Origin: JAXMDS01 sp043777815
GTDB taxonomy: Bacteria > Pseudomonadota > Alphaproteobacteria > Rickettsiales > Rickettsiaceae
Assembly (NCBI GenBank): GCA_043777815.1
Contig: JAYWHH010000003.1
Span: 1 to 14,871 of the forward strand
Direction of reading: 5' to 3'
DNA: 14,871 bases
The translations under genes and the position numbers were made by a program. The notes beneath the pieces are model-generated. The model was not told the DNA's origin and did not search any database. It saw only the letters and a list, made by a program, of their open reading frames with translations. This document shows, one piece after another, positions 1 through 6,393 of the stretch (position 1 is its first letter; each line of letters opens with the position of its first letter).

Positions 1-1
1 T

Positions 2-823
2 ACTGAAATAGTTTCTTTTCAACAAATAATAAGTGGTGGAGTAAAATGTTTGAACTTGCTACTCGTAAGTAAAGATAAAATAAGCGTCTATAAAGAAGAG
101 TGTATAGAGCAATTGAAACATAAGAATAAGGTAATTACTTTAAAAGATCTATTTAGTTACAAAATTAACTTTAATAATAAAAAAGATATACCTGGTTATA
201 AAAGTGACCTTAATAATAAGAAAGATATACTTGGTTTCAAAATTAATCTTAATAATAAAAAAGAAGTGCTCGTAGATTTTGAAAGTGACTTTAATAATGA
301 AAAAGAAGTGCCCTTATATTCTGAAAGTGAAAGTAGTAGTGAAAGTAGTAGTGAAAGTGGCAATACTTTGTGTTATAAAAAATTCTCTACAACAAAATAT
401 CTTAATGATTACAGAATAAAGAAAAAAGATATTAGTAATAATAAAGGAAAGAAAAAAGATATTGCTAATGGTGAAGAAATGATGGAAGAAAAAGTAAGTC
501 ATGAAGTGAATCCTGAAAAAGAGCTCAAAATAGATTGTGCAAATAATGCTTTAGTACAAAATTACGATGATTACAGCATGGCGCAGGAAGATATTGGTAA
601 TAATAAAGGGATGATGGAAGAAAAGATTGAATCTGAAAGTGAATCTTTTGAAAGAAAGAGAACAGCAGATGATTGGGCAAATGGACCAGATCCAATTCAA
701 AAAACAACAGATGATTGGGCAAATGGACCAGATCCAATTCATTCTAATATTTTAGACTTCAGTGGCAAAATTAATGAAGATGGGGACTTTGGTCATTTTA
801 GGGAAAGCTCTAGTGAATATTAG
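2..823 (+). CDS. Unknown repeat-rich protein, probably 5'-truncated by the window edge
   Basis: Not recognised. The first start-like codon is TTG at 50, but the frame is open with no stop from base 2 (reading TEIVSFQQIISGGVKCL into the TTG), so I favour a gene that begins left of the window. A GGAG at 38..41 lies 8 bases before that TTG, so a true TTG start remains possible. Counting from the TTG, residues 39-92 hold four degenerate 13-14-residue units around F/L-N-N-K-K-D/E. Residues 91-104 are a Ser/Glu run (SESESSSESSSESG). Two D-I-x-N-N-K-G units follow, and near the C-terminus a 14-residue unit containing DDWANGPDPI occurs twice. It is highly charged and hydrophilic, with no membrane segment visible in this part. 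A secreted or surface repeat protein is conceivable but nothing proves it. Confidence 0.65.
   Translation, partial: TEIVSFQQIISGGVKCLNLLLVSKDKISVYKEECIEQLKHKNKVITLKDLFSYKINFNNKKDIPGYKSDLNNKKDILGFKINLNNKKEVLVDFESDFNNEKEVPLYSESESSSESSSESGNTLCYKKFSTTKYLNDYRIKKKDISNNKGKKKDIANGEEMMEEKVSHEVNPEKELKIDCANNALVQNYDDYSMAQEDIGNNKGMMEEKIESESESFERKRTADDWANGPDPIQKTTDDWANGPDPIHSNILDFSGKINEDGDFGHFRESSSEY
666..741 (+). repeat. Two 34-bp identical copies at 42-bp period, in frame
   Basis: Bases 666..699 and 708..741 are identical. The 42-bp period equals 14 codons, so the repeat copies DDWANGPDPI-containing units without shifting frame. Perfect identity at the DNA level suggests a recent duplication. Confidence 0.9.
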
Positions 824-951
824 TATATAAAAAGTAGTTACAAGTAATTATAGTTTTTTTTGATTAGCGGCGGGATTAGTTACAAGTAATTAATGTATAA
901 TACTAGTGTTTCTTTAGATAATTTACCTCAATTGATCGATTTTAATTGATT

Positions 952-1039
952 GACTTATATACAAATACACATCTTGTGGTTTGTGATTAACTCACGACTT
1001 ATATACAAATACACACCTTGTGGTTTGTGATTAACTCAC
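952..1039 (+). repeat. 44-bp tandem duplication
   Basis: Bases 952..995 and 996..1039 differ at one position (ATC against ACC) and abut directly. A third unit starts at 1040 (GACTTAT) but breaks off into the next repeat family. Confidence 0.92.
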
Positions 1040-1046
1040 GACTTAT

Positions 1047-1112
1047 CATAAGTATACGAGTCATTGTTCATAAGTAAACGAGTCATTGTTCATAAGTAAA
1101 CGAGTCATTAGT
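1047..1112 (+). repeat. 22-bp tandem repeat, three copies
   Basis: Units at 1047..1068, 1069..1090 and 1091..1112 share CATAAGTAWACGAGTCATT. It follows the 44-bp duplication with only 7 bases between and leads into another TAGTTACAAGT core. Confidence 0.9.
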
Positions 1113-1256
1113 TACAAGTGAACATCTTCTGTGGTTTTTTTTGATTGGCGGCGGGATTAGTTACGAGTAATTAATGTATGATACTAGTGTTTATTTAGCG
1201 GGACTAGTTACAAGTAATTAATGCATGATACTAGTGTTTATTTAGATAATTTGCCT

Positions 1257-1302
1257 CAATTGATTTGTATGATTTGCTTCAATTGATTTGCATGATTTGC
1301 TT
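1257..1302 (+). repeat. 23-bp tandem duplication
   Basis: Bases 1257..1279 and 1280..1302 (CAATTGATTTG then Y-ATGATTTGCTT) differ at one base. Together with the preceding families they occupy nearly all of the 620-base gap 824..1445. Only about 1303..1445, before the solute-binding gene, looks like unique sequence. Confidence 0.88.
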
Positions 1303-1362
1303 ATAAACAAACTGATGCCTCTCTCTTTTTCTGCTTCTATAGTTGCAAAAATAATAATTATG

Positions 1363-1368
1363 TATAAT
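1363..1368 (+). promoter_or_regulatory. Possible -10 box of the solute-binding lipoprotein gene
   Basis: TATAAT occurs 77 bases before the ATG at 1446. A 17-base spacer would put TAGTTG at -35, a weak match. It lies in the only non-repetitive part of the gap, which is the main reason to list it. Confidence 0.3.
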
Positions 1369-1445
1369 GCGGACTATACTACAAAATATATAACAACTTC
1401 TTAAGTCTTTTCTGATATAATTACCAAAATTAATTATGACCCAAG

Positions 1446-2372
1446 ATGTCAAAAATATTACTTAAATGGTTTAAATGCGCAAAAATCAAATGGTTTGGCT
1501 ACTTAAAGATAATAGAAATTATGCTACTAATCTGCTTTGCTATAACTTTATCTGGATGTGGAGATGAAAAAAATCCTAATGTTTTGATAGTGGGAATTTC
1601 TCCCGACAATGCGCCATACGAATATTTGGACGAAAAATCTAATATTATAGGAATTGATGTAGAAATCATCGAGCATATAGGTAAAAAACTTAATAAAACC
1701 ATTAAAATAAAAAATATAGATTTCAATGCTTTAGTTCCTAGCTTGCAAGCTGGACATGTAGATTTAATAATTTCCGGTATAAGCCAAACTCCTGAAAGGG
1801 CGGCGCAGATAGACTTTTCAGAAAGCTACTTGGATAGCTCTAATGCCATCTTTTTTTTAAAAGAAAATGAGGATAAATTTGATTCTAAGAAAATTGAAAA
1901 TTTGAATATTATGCTTACGAAAAGCAAATCTAAGGATCAGGATAAAGATAAGAATCAAGTTAATAAATTACTAGCTGAAATATTGCAAAAAAAGATTGTT
2001 GGAGTGCAGACTGGCAGCGTTGGTTGGAATTATTTAAATAAAATACAAGATATCAGAATGGACGGTAATATAAAACAAGATGATATCACGTTAATTAAAA
2101 ACTTTTCGATAAAAGCTATGGGAAATAACTTAGGTTTATTGCAAGAACTTAAGTTGGGCAATATAGATTGTGCAATGTTGGAACAGCATCAGCTTGCATA
2201 TATCTTAAAAACTGGCTTAGAAGTCCAATATCTGCTTGCTTCAGAACCAGGTACTATGCATATTGGAATGCCTAAAAACTCTAAATTAAAGCCTGAAATT
2301 GATAAAATTATTCAAGAAATGATTCAAGATGGCTCAATTACTAAAATTGTGCAAACTCATATAAATAAATAA
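1446..2372 (+). CDS. Family-3 extracellular solute-binding lipoprotein (amino-acid ABC transporter type)
   Basis: Periplasmic binding component of an amino-acid or small polar solute importer. Residues 1-37 form a lipoprotein signal: Lys-rich start, hydrophobic MLLICFAITL, then lipobox LSGC with the lipidated cysteine at 38. The mature part follows SBP_bac_3 (PF00497): VGISPDNAPYEY (49-60), then GIDVEIIEHIGKKL, FNALVPSLQAG, and ISQTPERAAQIDFSESY (112-128), where Arg118 is in the place of the residue that binds the ligand carboxylate. VGVQTGSVG (185-193) opens the second lobe, and NIDCAML (239-245) is its usual Asp-containing strand. A Lys-rich linker at about 158-175 is extra. No permease or ATPase gene is in the window, so it is an orphan. 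No Shine-Dalgarno is seen before the ATG. A later Met at 26 would leave too short a signal. Substrate cannot be told. Confidence 0.88.
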   Translation: MSKILLKWFKCAKIKWFGYLKIIEIMLLICFAITLSGCGDEKNPNVLIVGISPDNAPYEYLDEKSNIIGIDVEIIEHIGKKLNKTIKIKNIDFNALVPSLQAGHVDLIISGISQTPERAAQIDFSESYLDSSNAIFFLKENEDKFDSKKIENLNIMLTKSKSKDQDKDKNQVNKLLAEILQKKIVGVQTGSVGWNYLNKIQDIRMDGNIKQDDITLIKNFSIKAMGNNLGLLQELKLGNIDCAMLEQHQLAYILKTGLEVQYLLASEPGTMHIGMPKNSKLKPEIDKIIQEMIQDGSITKIVQTHINK

Positions 2373-2410
2373 TTACTGAGTTATACAAGGACTTTTTATA
2401 TAACACTTTT

Positions 2411-2568
2411 CTTTGCTGCTAGGTTGTACGAGGGTCTTTGCATAGAAGAACTTTGTATAAAAAAACTTTGTATAGAAAAACTCTTCTCTATGTCCTGGTT
2501 ATACGAGTGACTTTATGTAGAAAAACCACTACATAGAAAAACTCTTCTTTATTTTCTGGTTGTGCAAG
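2411..2568 (+). repeat. Degenerate 61-bp repeat in the gap after the lipoprotein gene
   Basis: The 36-base blocks 2472..2507 and 2533..2568 (both AGAAAAACTCTTCTYTAT then TYCTGGTTRTRCRAG) are 61 bases apart. A third, poorer copy of the end (GGTTGTACGAG) lies near 2423..2433. TATGTAG at 2514..2520 and CTACATA at 2529..2535 form a 7-bp hairpin between the copies, without a T-run, so it is not a convincing terminator. The rest of the 2373..2753 gap shows nothing else except the promoter-like end. Confidence 0.75.
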
Positions 2569-2692
2569 AGGATCTTTGCATGGAATTATCCTCTCTGTCA
2601 TATTATCTATTTCGCTAACAAGTTGTTTGTATAAATAAAAATAGACATTTTACATAATTTTAATTTTTGGATTTTATTTTATTAAATAAAGT

Positions 2693-2723
2693 TTGTAATA
2701 TATACTGTTATTAGTAACATAAT
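2693..2723 (+). promoter_or_regulatory. Promoter-like region of first paralog
   Basis: CATAAT at 2718..2723 aligns without gaps, at the same distance from the ATG, with the TATAAT and TATAAG boxes of the other two paralogs. The best -35 candidate, TTGTAA at 2693..2698, has a long 19-base spacer, so this copy is the weakest of the three. Confidence 0.45.
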
Positions 2724-2753
2724 TACTATATTATAATTATATATTAAAACTAT

Positions 2754-3518
2754 ATGAAAAATGAAGAAGATGACAAAAAACAAATAACAGAAGTCTTTTC
2801 TTATATTAAGATAAGCCTATTGTCTACAATTAGAATGGTTGAAGAAGAAACTTCAATCGCAAAAAAATATATAATACAACTTGAAGAAATAAAAAAAATG
2901 TATGAAAGAATACTTGAAGATGATGTTTCTATACAAGGAAAAGAAATAATAAAAAAACTTATTGTGAATTTAGACAAAACAATTAAAGATATTTATCAAG
3001 TAAAAGAGAAAGTAATATGTATGCATAAACAATATATTGATGTAGAAAAAACAGAATATAAATTAGAGCCAGAAGTAGCATCGGAACTTGCTAAGTTTAC
3101 TAAAGGAGTAGATTATAAATACACTTATTATCATCATGTTCATCATTTTATGAATTTCACACCTCAAAAAGCAGAAGATAATAGCTTATCTATGCTAGAA
3201 ACTTTGAATTTTTTAAATGAAAAAAATGAACTGCCATCAAAAATTAAAGAGAATTTATCTCAAATTGAAGAATATGTAAAAAATCCACCTATAATTAAAA
3301 AAATCTTTCAAAATGAAATTGAAGAATTAAACTCAGATATGTTCATAATATCTGAGACTGTATCATATAAAATACAAGATTTTTATAACTCTAATAAGGA
3401 AAACATTGTTAGTACTGAATATATTGATAGTGAAGATATATGTAGTTTCTTCGAAAATGAAAATTTTATAGAAATGTTTGAAATACCTCAAATAGAATAT
3501 GATCTATCCAATTTATAA
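2754..3518 (+). CDS. Paralog 1 of a three-gene family of unknown function (254 aa)
   Basis: Not recognised. It is hydrophilic, apparently mostly helical and Lys/Glu-rich, with no signal peptide or membrane segment. It aligns over its length with the next two genes: the N-terminal region shares a Y-I-K-x-x-L-L segment and YERILEDDVSIQGKE (residues 50-64), and the C-terminus shares NIVSTEYIDSEDICSFFENE followed by an E-x-PQI-x-x-DLSNL end. The middle is the least conserved and here carries a His/Tyr-rich stretch (YTYYHHVHHF, about residues 123-132) absent from its sisters, worth checking as a metal site. The start is set by the ATG shared with the sister genes. There is no Shine-Dalgarno. It is followed by a repeat array. 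Confidence 0.82.
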   Translation: MKNEEDDKKQITEVFSYIKISLLSTIRMVEEETSIAKKYIIQLEEIKKMYERILEDDVSIQGKEIIKKLIVNLDKTIKDIYQVKEKVICMHKQYIDVEKTEYKLEPEVASELAKFTKGVDYKYTYYHHVHHFMNFTPQKAEDNSLSMLETLNFLNEKNELPSKIKENLSQIEEYVKNPPIIKKIFQNEIEELNSDMFIISETVSYKIQDFYNSNKENIVSTEYIDSEDICSFFENENFIEMFEIPQIEYDLSNL

Positions 3519-3570
3519 TAGGTGACGTTGATTGACGTAAAGTGTTGTAGCGCTAAATCAGTTGTGGGAT

Positions 3571-3586
3571 CACTTTTTCAGTAAAT
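3571..3586 (+). repeat. Dispersed 16-bp element, first of four copies
   Basis: The element YACTTTTTCAGTAAAT occurs at 3571..3586, 5744..5759, 5827..5842 and 5944..5959, in each case next to ATAAGATCGC repeat arrays. It belongs to the sequence that was duplicated together with the paralogous genes. Confidence 0.85.
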
Positions 3587-3600
3587 CAATCAATGTAGCG

Positions 3601-3733
3601 ATAAGATCGCACCCAAAATGATAAGATCGCGCCAAAATCAATCAATAAGATCGCGCCAAAATCAATCAATGGATAAGATCGCTCCCAAATCAATCAATAA
3701 GATCGCTCCCAAAACGATAAGATCGCACCCAAA
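3601..3733 (+). repeat. Array 1 of the ATAAGATCGC repeat: six copies
   Basis: ATAAGATCGC begins at 3601, 3621, 3645, 3673, 3697 and 3717, each followed by about CNCCCAAA (the second and third copies lack one C). Steps are 20, 24, 28, 24 and 20 bases, differing by multiples of four because the spacers hold varying numbers of ATCA units. Most copies read CGATAAGATCG or TGATAAGATCG; the first is an inverted repeat with 4-bp arms around AAG. This resembles a set of binding sites (iteron-like) more than a CRISPR: the spacers are tiny and repetitive. Confidence 0.9.
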
Positions 3734-3808
3734 TCAATCAATATAATCACTAATCTTGAAAAAATATAAAAATTTTTAGATGTAGGTTTAATCAATAAAT
3801 CAAAATCT

Positions 3809-3836
3809 TTGCATATAGTATTGCTAGTGATATAAT
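3809..3836 (+). promoter_or_regulatory. Promoter of second paralog
   Basis: TTGCAT (3809..3814), 16 bases, TATAAT (3831..3836), followed about 30 bases later by the ATG at 3867. The stretch from the -10 box to the ATG is similar in all three paralogs (shared AATATTAAMR-TAT just before the ATG). Confidence 0.65.
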
Positions 3837-3866
3837 CACTACATTACAGCTAAATATTAACGTTAT

Positions 3867-4634
3867 ATGAAAGATAAAAAAAATTATGAAGATGCGCTAA
3901 TAGAATCTTTTTTATATATTAAGACAACCTTATTGTTTACAAATGAAATAGCTAAAGAAAAAACTTCAGCAATAGATAAATTTGAAATACAAATCTTGGG
4001 GATAAGAGATATGTGTGAAATATTATTTGAAAGTGCTGTTTTTATCCAAGAAAAAGAAACAATATATCGCTTTATTTTTGATATAAGCGACATTATTAAA
4101 AATATTGTTAATTTGAAAGAATTAGTAGCATCTACTTATGATAGAATGCTTGAAACAGAAGCCAATATTGAAGCTGCGATTACATTAGGGCCAGAAATAA
4201 AATCTGAATTTACGAAATTTATTATTACAGAAAAATTTCAGTCAACTCTCAGTGACCAAAAGGAAGGTCTGCAAACTAAGTCAATAGATGAGAATAATTT
4301 TTTTATCATGAAAGCTTTGAATGTACTACGTAGCAAAGGTGATCTACATCCAAAAATTGAAGAAAACTTCGCTATAATTGAAGAGTATATAAACAATTTA
4401 CCGGTCTTCAAAGAAGACTTGAAAAATAATATCAATCATATAAACTATTCGATGAAATCATTATGGTATATGTTAAGCGAAATAAAGGGGCTATATGATT
4501 TGCACAGAGAGGATATTATTAGCACTAATCATATTGAGGTTGAAAACTTGGATCATTTTTTCGGCGAGCAAAATGATATGATCGATATAATCGAACTGCC
4601 TCAATTGGAAAATGATTTATCTAATTTGTGGTAA
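3867..4634 (+). CDS. Paralog 2 of the three-gene family of unknown function (255 aa)
   Basis: Not recognised beyond its family. It shares with paralog 3 the segments YIKT (residues 17-20), ETSAI-type spacing (here KTSAIDKF), VFIQEKE (57-63), YDRMLE (about 91-96) and the C-terminal pattern E-D-I-I-S-T-N-H-I then ELPQLENDLSNLW, with one extra Trp at the end. Cys is rare, and no signal peptide or membrane helix is visible, suggesting a cytosolic or secreted helical protein. Divergence from its sisters is high at protein level in the middle, while both ends and the non-coding flanks remain similar, so the duplication is not recent or the middle evolves quickly. No Shine-Dalgarno. Confidence 0.82.
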   Translation: MKDKKNYEDALIESFLYIKTTLLFTNEIAKEKTSAIDKFEIQILGIRDMCEILFESAVFIQEKETIYRFIFDISDIIKNIVNLKELVASTYDRMLETEANIEAAITLGPEIKSEFTKFIITEKFQSTLSDQKEGLQTKSIDENNFFIMKALNVLRSKGDLHPKIEENFAIIEEYINNLPVFKEDLKNNINHINYSMKSLWYMLSEIKGLYDLHREDIISTNHIEVENLDHFFGEQNDMIDIIELPQLENDLSNLW

Positions 4635-4660
4635 AAGCACTGTGATCCTAAAATCAATCG

Positions 4661-4676
4661 ATAAGATTGCATCCAA
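4661..4676 (+). repeat. Single degenerate copy of the ATAAGATCGC repeat
   Basis: ATAAGATTGCATCCAAA, preceded by CAATCG as in the other arrays. The bases that follow (GCTAATCTTGAAAAAATATAA, about 4692..4712, one base longer than needed) match the end of array 1's flank near 3748..3769, so this gap is a shortened version of the 3519..3866 gap. Confidence 0.8.
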
Positions 4677-4768
4677 ACCAATTCATGACATCGCTAATCT
4701 TGAAAAAATATAACAGTTTTGAGGTATAGATTTAATTAATATACATTAAGTAAGAATTTTGAAAAATC

Positions 4769-4797
4769 TTGACATTTGGTATTAATAGTGCTATAAG
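4769..4797 (+). promoter_or_regulatory. Promoter of third paralog
   Basis: TTGACA (4769..4774), exactly 17 bases, TATAAG (4792..4797): the best sigma-70-type promoter in the window. The ATG follows 30 bases after the -10 box. That leader carries no purine-rich ribosome-binding site. Confidence 0.72.
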
Positions 4798-4827
4798 TAA
4801 CACGTTACAACTAAATATTAAAACTAT

Positions 4828-5598
4828 ATGAAAAATGAACCAGATTATAAAGATTCAACAATAGAAGTCTTTTTTTATATTAAGACAAAATTATTATCCA
4901 TAAGTGAAAGATCTAAAAATGAAACTTCAGCAATAAATAAATTTGCAATACAGGCTTCAGAAATAAAAGAAATATATGAAAGGCTACTTAAAAGTGATGT
5001 TTTTATACAAGAAAAAGAAATGTTAAAAATCTCTCTTAATAACATAGAAGAAGTAATAATTCAAAATTTTGATAATGTCGAAGAGATATTAGTATCTAAT
5101 TATGATAGAGTGCTGGAAATAGAAAAAAATAATGAATCTATGCCTAAATTAAACACAGAAATAAACTTTGAGTTGAATAAATTGTATTTGACAAAAAACT
5201 TTACCTCTTTTTTTTATGAACAAAAAAAAGAATTTCATCCTAAGACACTAAAAGAAAATAATTTGCTTAAAATAAAAATTTTAAATAATTTACATGAAAA
5301 AGGAGAATTGTCATTAAAAATTGAAGATGCTTTTGATGATATCAAAGAATATTTAAACAATTGCTTTATTTCTAAAGAAGATTTTAAATCTAGTGTATCT
5401 AATATAAACTATTTGATGAAATTAGTAATTTCTATTATTTCAGGTGAAATAATAGAAAACATATATAAGCCGCATGAAAAAGATATTGTTAGTACTGAAC
5501 ATATTTATGCGGAAGATGTATGTAATTTCTTCGAGTATGAAAATGTTATAGGAATGCTTGAGGCGCCTCAGATAAAAGATGATTTATCTAATTTGTAA
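4828..5598 (+). CDS. Paralog 3 of the three-gene family of unknown function (256 aa)
   Basis: Not recognised. It bridges the other two: with paralog 1 it shares the N-terminal MKNE, YERLLKSDVFIQEKE (residues 50-64) and IVSTEHIYAEDVCNFFE, with paralog 2 it shares NETSAINKFAIQ, VFIQEKE and YDRVLEIE. It ends in EAPQIKDDLSNL. Composition is Lys/Glu/Asn/Ile-rich, as expected of AT-rich coding sequence, with likely coiled-coil character in the first 100 residues. It has its own promoter, so each paralog appears to be a separate transcription unit, followed by its own repeat block. A cytosolic role or export by a signal-independent secretion system cannot be distinguished. Confidence 0.82.
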   Translation: MKNEPDYKDSTIEVFFYIKTKLLSISERSKNETSAINKFAIQASEIKEIYERLLKSDVFIQEKEMLKISLNNIEEVIIQNFDNVEEILVSNYDRVLEIEKNNESMPKLNTEINFELNKLYLTKNFTSFFYEQKKEFHPKTLKENNLLKIKILNNLHEKGELSLKIEDAFDDIKEYLNNCFISKEDFKSSVSNINYLMKLVISIISGEIIENIYKPHEKDIVSTEHIYAEDVCNFFEYENVIGMLEAPQIKDDLSNL

Positions 5599-5609
5599 TA
5601 GATGCCGTG

Positions 5610-5925
5610 AATTGCCGCAAAGTGTTTTCGCGTTAAGTCAATCGATAAGATCGCATCCAAAATGATAAGATCGCTCCCAAACCAATCAATGAATAAGATC
5701 GCGCCCAAAGCGATAAGATCGCGCCCAAGCTAATTCATGAAATCACTTTTTCAGTAAATTAATCAATAAGATCGCATCCAAATCAATCAATGTAACGATA
5801 AGATCTCGCCCAAAACGATTTATGGAATTACTTTTTCAGTAAATCAGCCGTGGAGTCAATTGCCGCAAAGTGTTTTCGCGTTAAGTCAATCGATAAGATC
5901 ACATCCAAAATGATAAGATCGCGCC
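5610..5925 (+). repeat. 246-bp-offset direct duplication within array 2
   Basis: A block of about 65 bases starting AATTGCCGCAAAGTGTTTTC at 5610 recurs at 5856 with one mismatch. A second duplicated block, ACGATTTATGGAATTACTTT and onward, occurs at about 5814 and 5929. Paralog 1 has a diverged version of the first block right after its stop (GACGTAAAGTGTTGTAGCGC, 3534..3553). Confidence 0.85.
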
Positions 5926-5930
5926 CAAAA
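5645..5930 (+). repeat. Array 2 of the ATAAGATCGC repeat: eight copies
   Basis: Copies begin at 5645, 5665, 5693, 5713, 5766, 5798 (ATAAGATCTCGC variant), 5893 (ATAAGATCAC variant) and 5913. Local steps of 20 and 28 bases recur, as in array 1. The array lies after paralog 3, as array 1 lies after paralog 1, and is mixed with YACTTTTTCAGTAAAT elements. Confidence 0.9.
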
Positions 5931-6151
5931 CGATTTATGGAATTACTTTTTCAGTAAATCAATCTGCAATATTTTACTGCATTTTGGCGCCCCTTATACT
6001 TGATATTTATATTGTTTTCTGATATTTTTTATTTTCTGGCGGCAGTTATTTAGAGACTATTGTATTTTGGCGCTTTTTATCTAGTCTGAAGACTTCAATA
6101 TGAAGGAAGACTTCAAGATAAAGATTGTGTAATTCAATCGAAATGATCAAT

Positions 6152-6193
6152 ACGTATATTTAGGCTTAAATTTTAGTATCAAAGATACATATT
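6152..6193 (-). pseudogene. Decayed copy of the ubiE 3' end
   Basis: Plus-strand 6152..6193 (ACGTATATTTAGGCTTAAAT, then a segment ending in ACATATTA) matches 6379..6420, which spans the last codons, stop and downstream flank of ubiE. The first 23 bases are identical, then several substitutions occur (GTATCAAAGATAC against GTACCAATGTAC). On the minus strand the codons for N-M-Y remain but a stop follows two codons later. It lies 186 bases beyond the ubiE stop, same orientation. Confidence 0.75.
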
Positions 6194-6275
6194 ACCAGAT
6201 TCATTTGAATAAATGTCTTGAAATTTAGTATCAAAGATACATATTACCAGATTCATTTGAATAAATGTCTTGAAA
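6172..6275 (+). repeat. Perfect 52-bp tandem duplication
   Basis: Bases 6172..6223 and 6224..6275 are identical by eye. Each unit holds two small inverted repeats, GTATC-AAA-GATAC and ATTCA-TT-TGAAT. The first unit overlaps the ubiE-tail copy, so the duplication arose after that copy. Confidence 0.93.
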
Positions 6276-6321
6276 ACCCAGAACGTCACGTCTTGAAAAC
6301 CCAGAACGTCACGTCTTAAAA
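6276..6321 (+). repeat. 23-bp tandem duplication directly following the 52-bp pair
   Basis: Bases 6276..6298 and 6299..6321 (ACCCAGAACGTCACGTCTT, then R-AAA) differ at one base. A third start, AACCTGG, breaks off at 6321. The remainder of this gap (about 5960..6151) shows two TTTTGGCGC occurrences (5974 and 6065 region) and no gene. Confidence 0.92.
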
Positions 6322-6393
6322 ACCTGGAAGGAAGGTACATTTTGCCAGAAAAAGCCACAACTTATCTGTCAAAACCTCAACGTATATTTAGGC

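Larger units (their letters stand above)
861..1264 (+). repeat. Three copies of a 57-76-bp intergenic module
   Basis: Copies lie at 861..936, 1142..1198 and 1199..1264. Each contains TAGTTACRAGTAATTAATG followed by a TACTAGTGTTT segment. Copies 1 and 2 share a GC-rich GGCGGGATTAG head, copies 2 and 3 are directly adjacent, and copies 1 and 3 end in the same CCTCAATTGAT. An isolated TAGTTACAAGTAATTA core also occurs at 835..850 and a partial one at 1109..1120. Function unknown. Confidence 0.85.

Noticed and set aside
314..742. Several minus-strand ORFs opposite the left-edge gene
   Set aside because: They mirror repetitive coding sequence and give Phe/Ile-rich products typical of antisense frames in AT-rich DNA.
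2514..2535. Terminator after the solute-binding gene
   Set aside because: The 7-bp stem is AT-rich, lies 140 bases after the stop and has no T-run.
3601..3733. CRISPR array
   Set aside because: Spacers are 4-12 bases and themselves repeats of ATCA; the repeat core is only about 17 bases; no cas genes.
2690..5960. Integron-like gene cassette array
   Set aside because: The repeats are direct arrays of short units, not the structured attC sites of cassettes, each gene has its own promoter, and no integrase is in the window.
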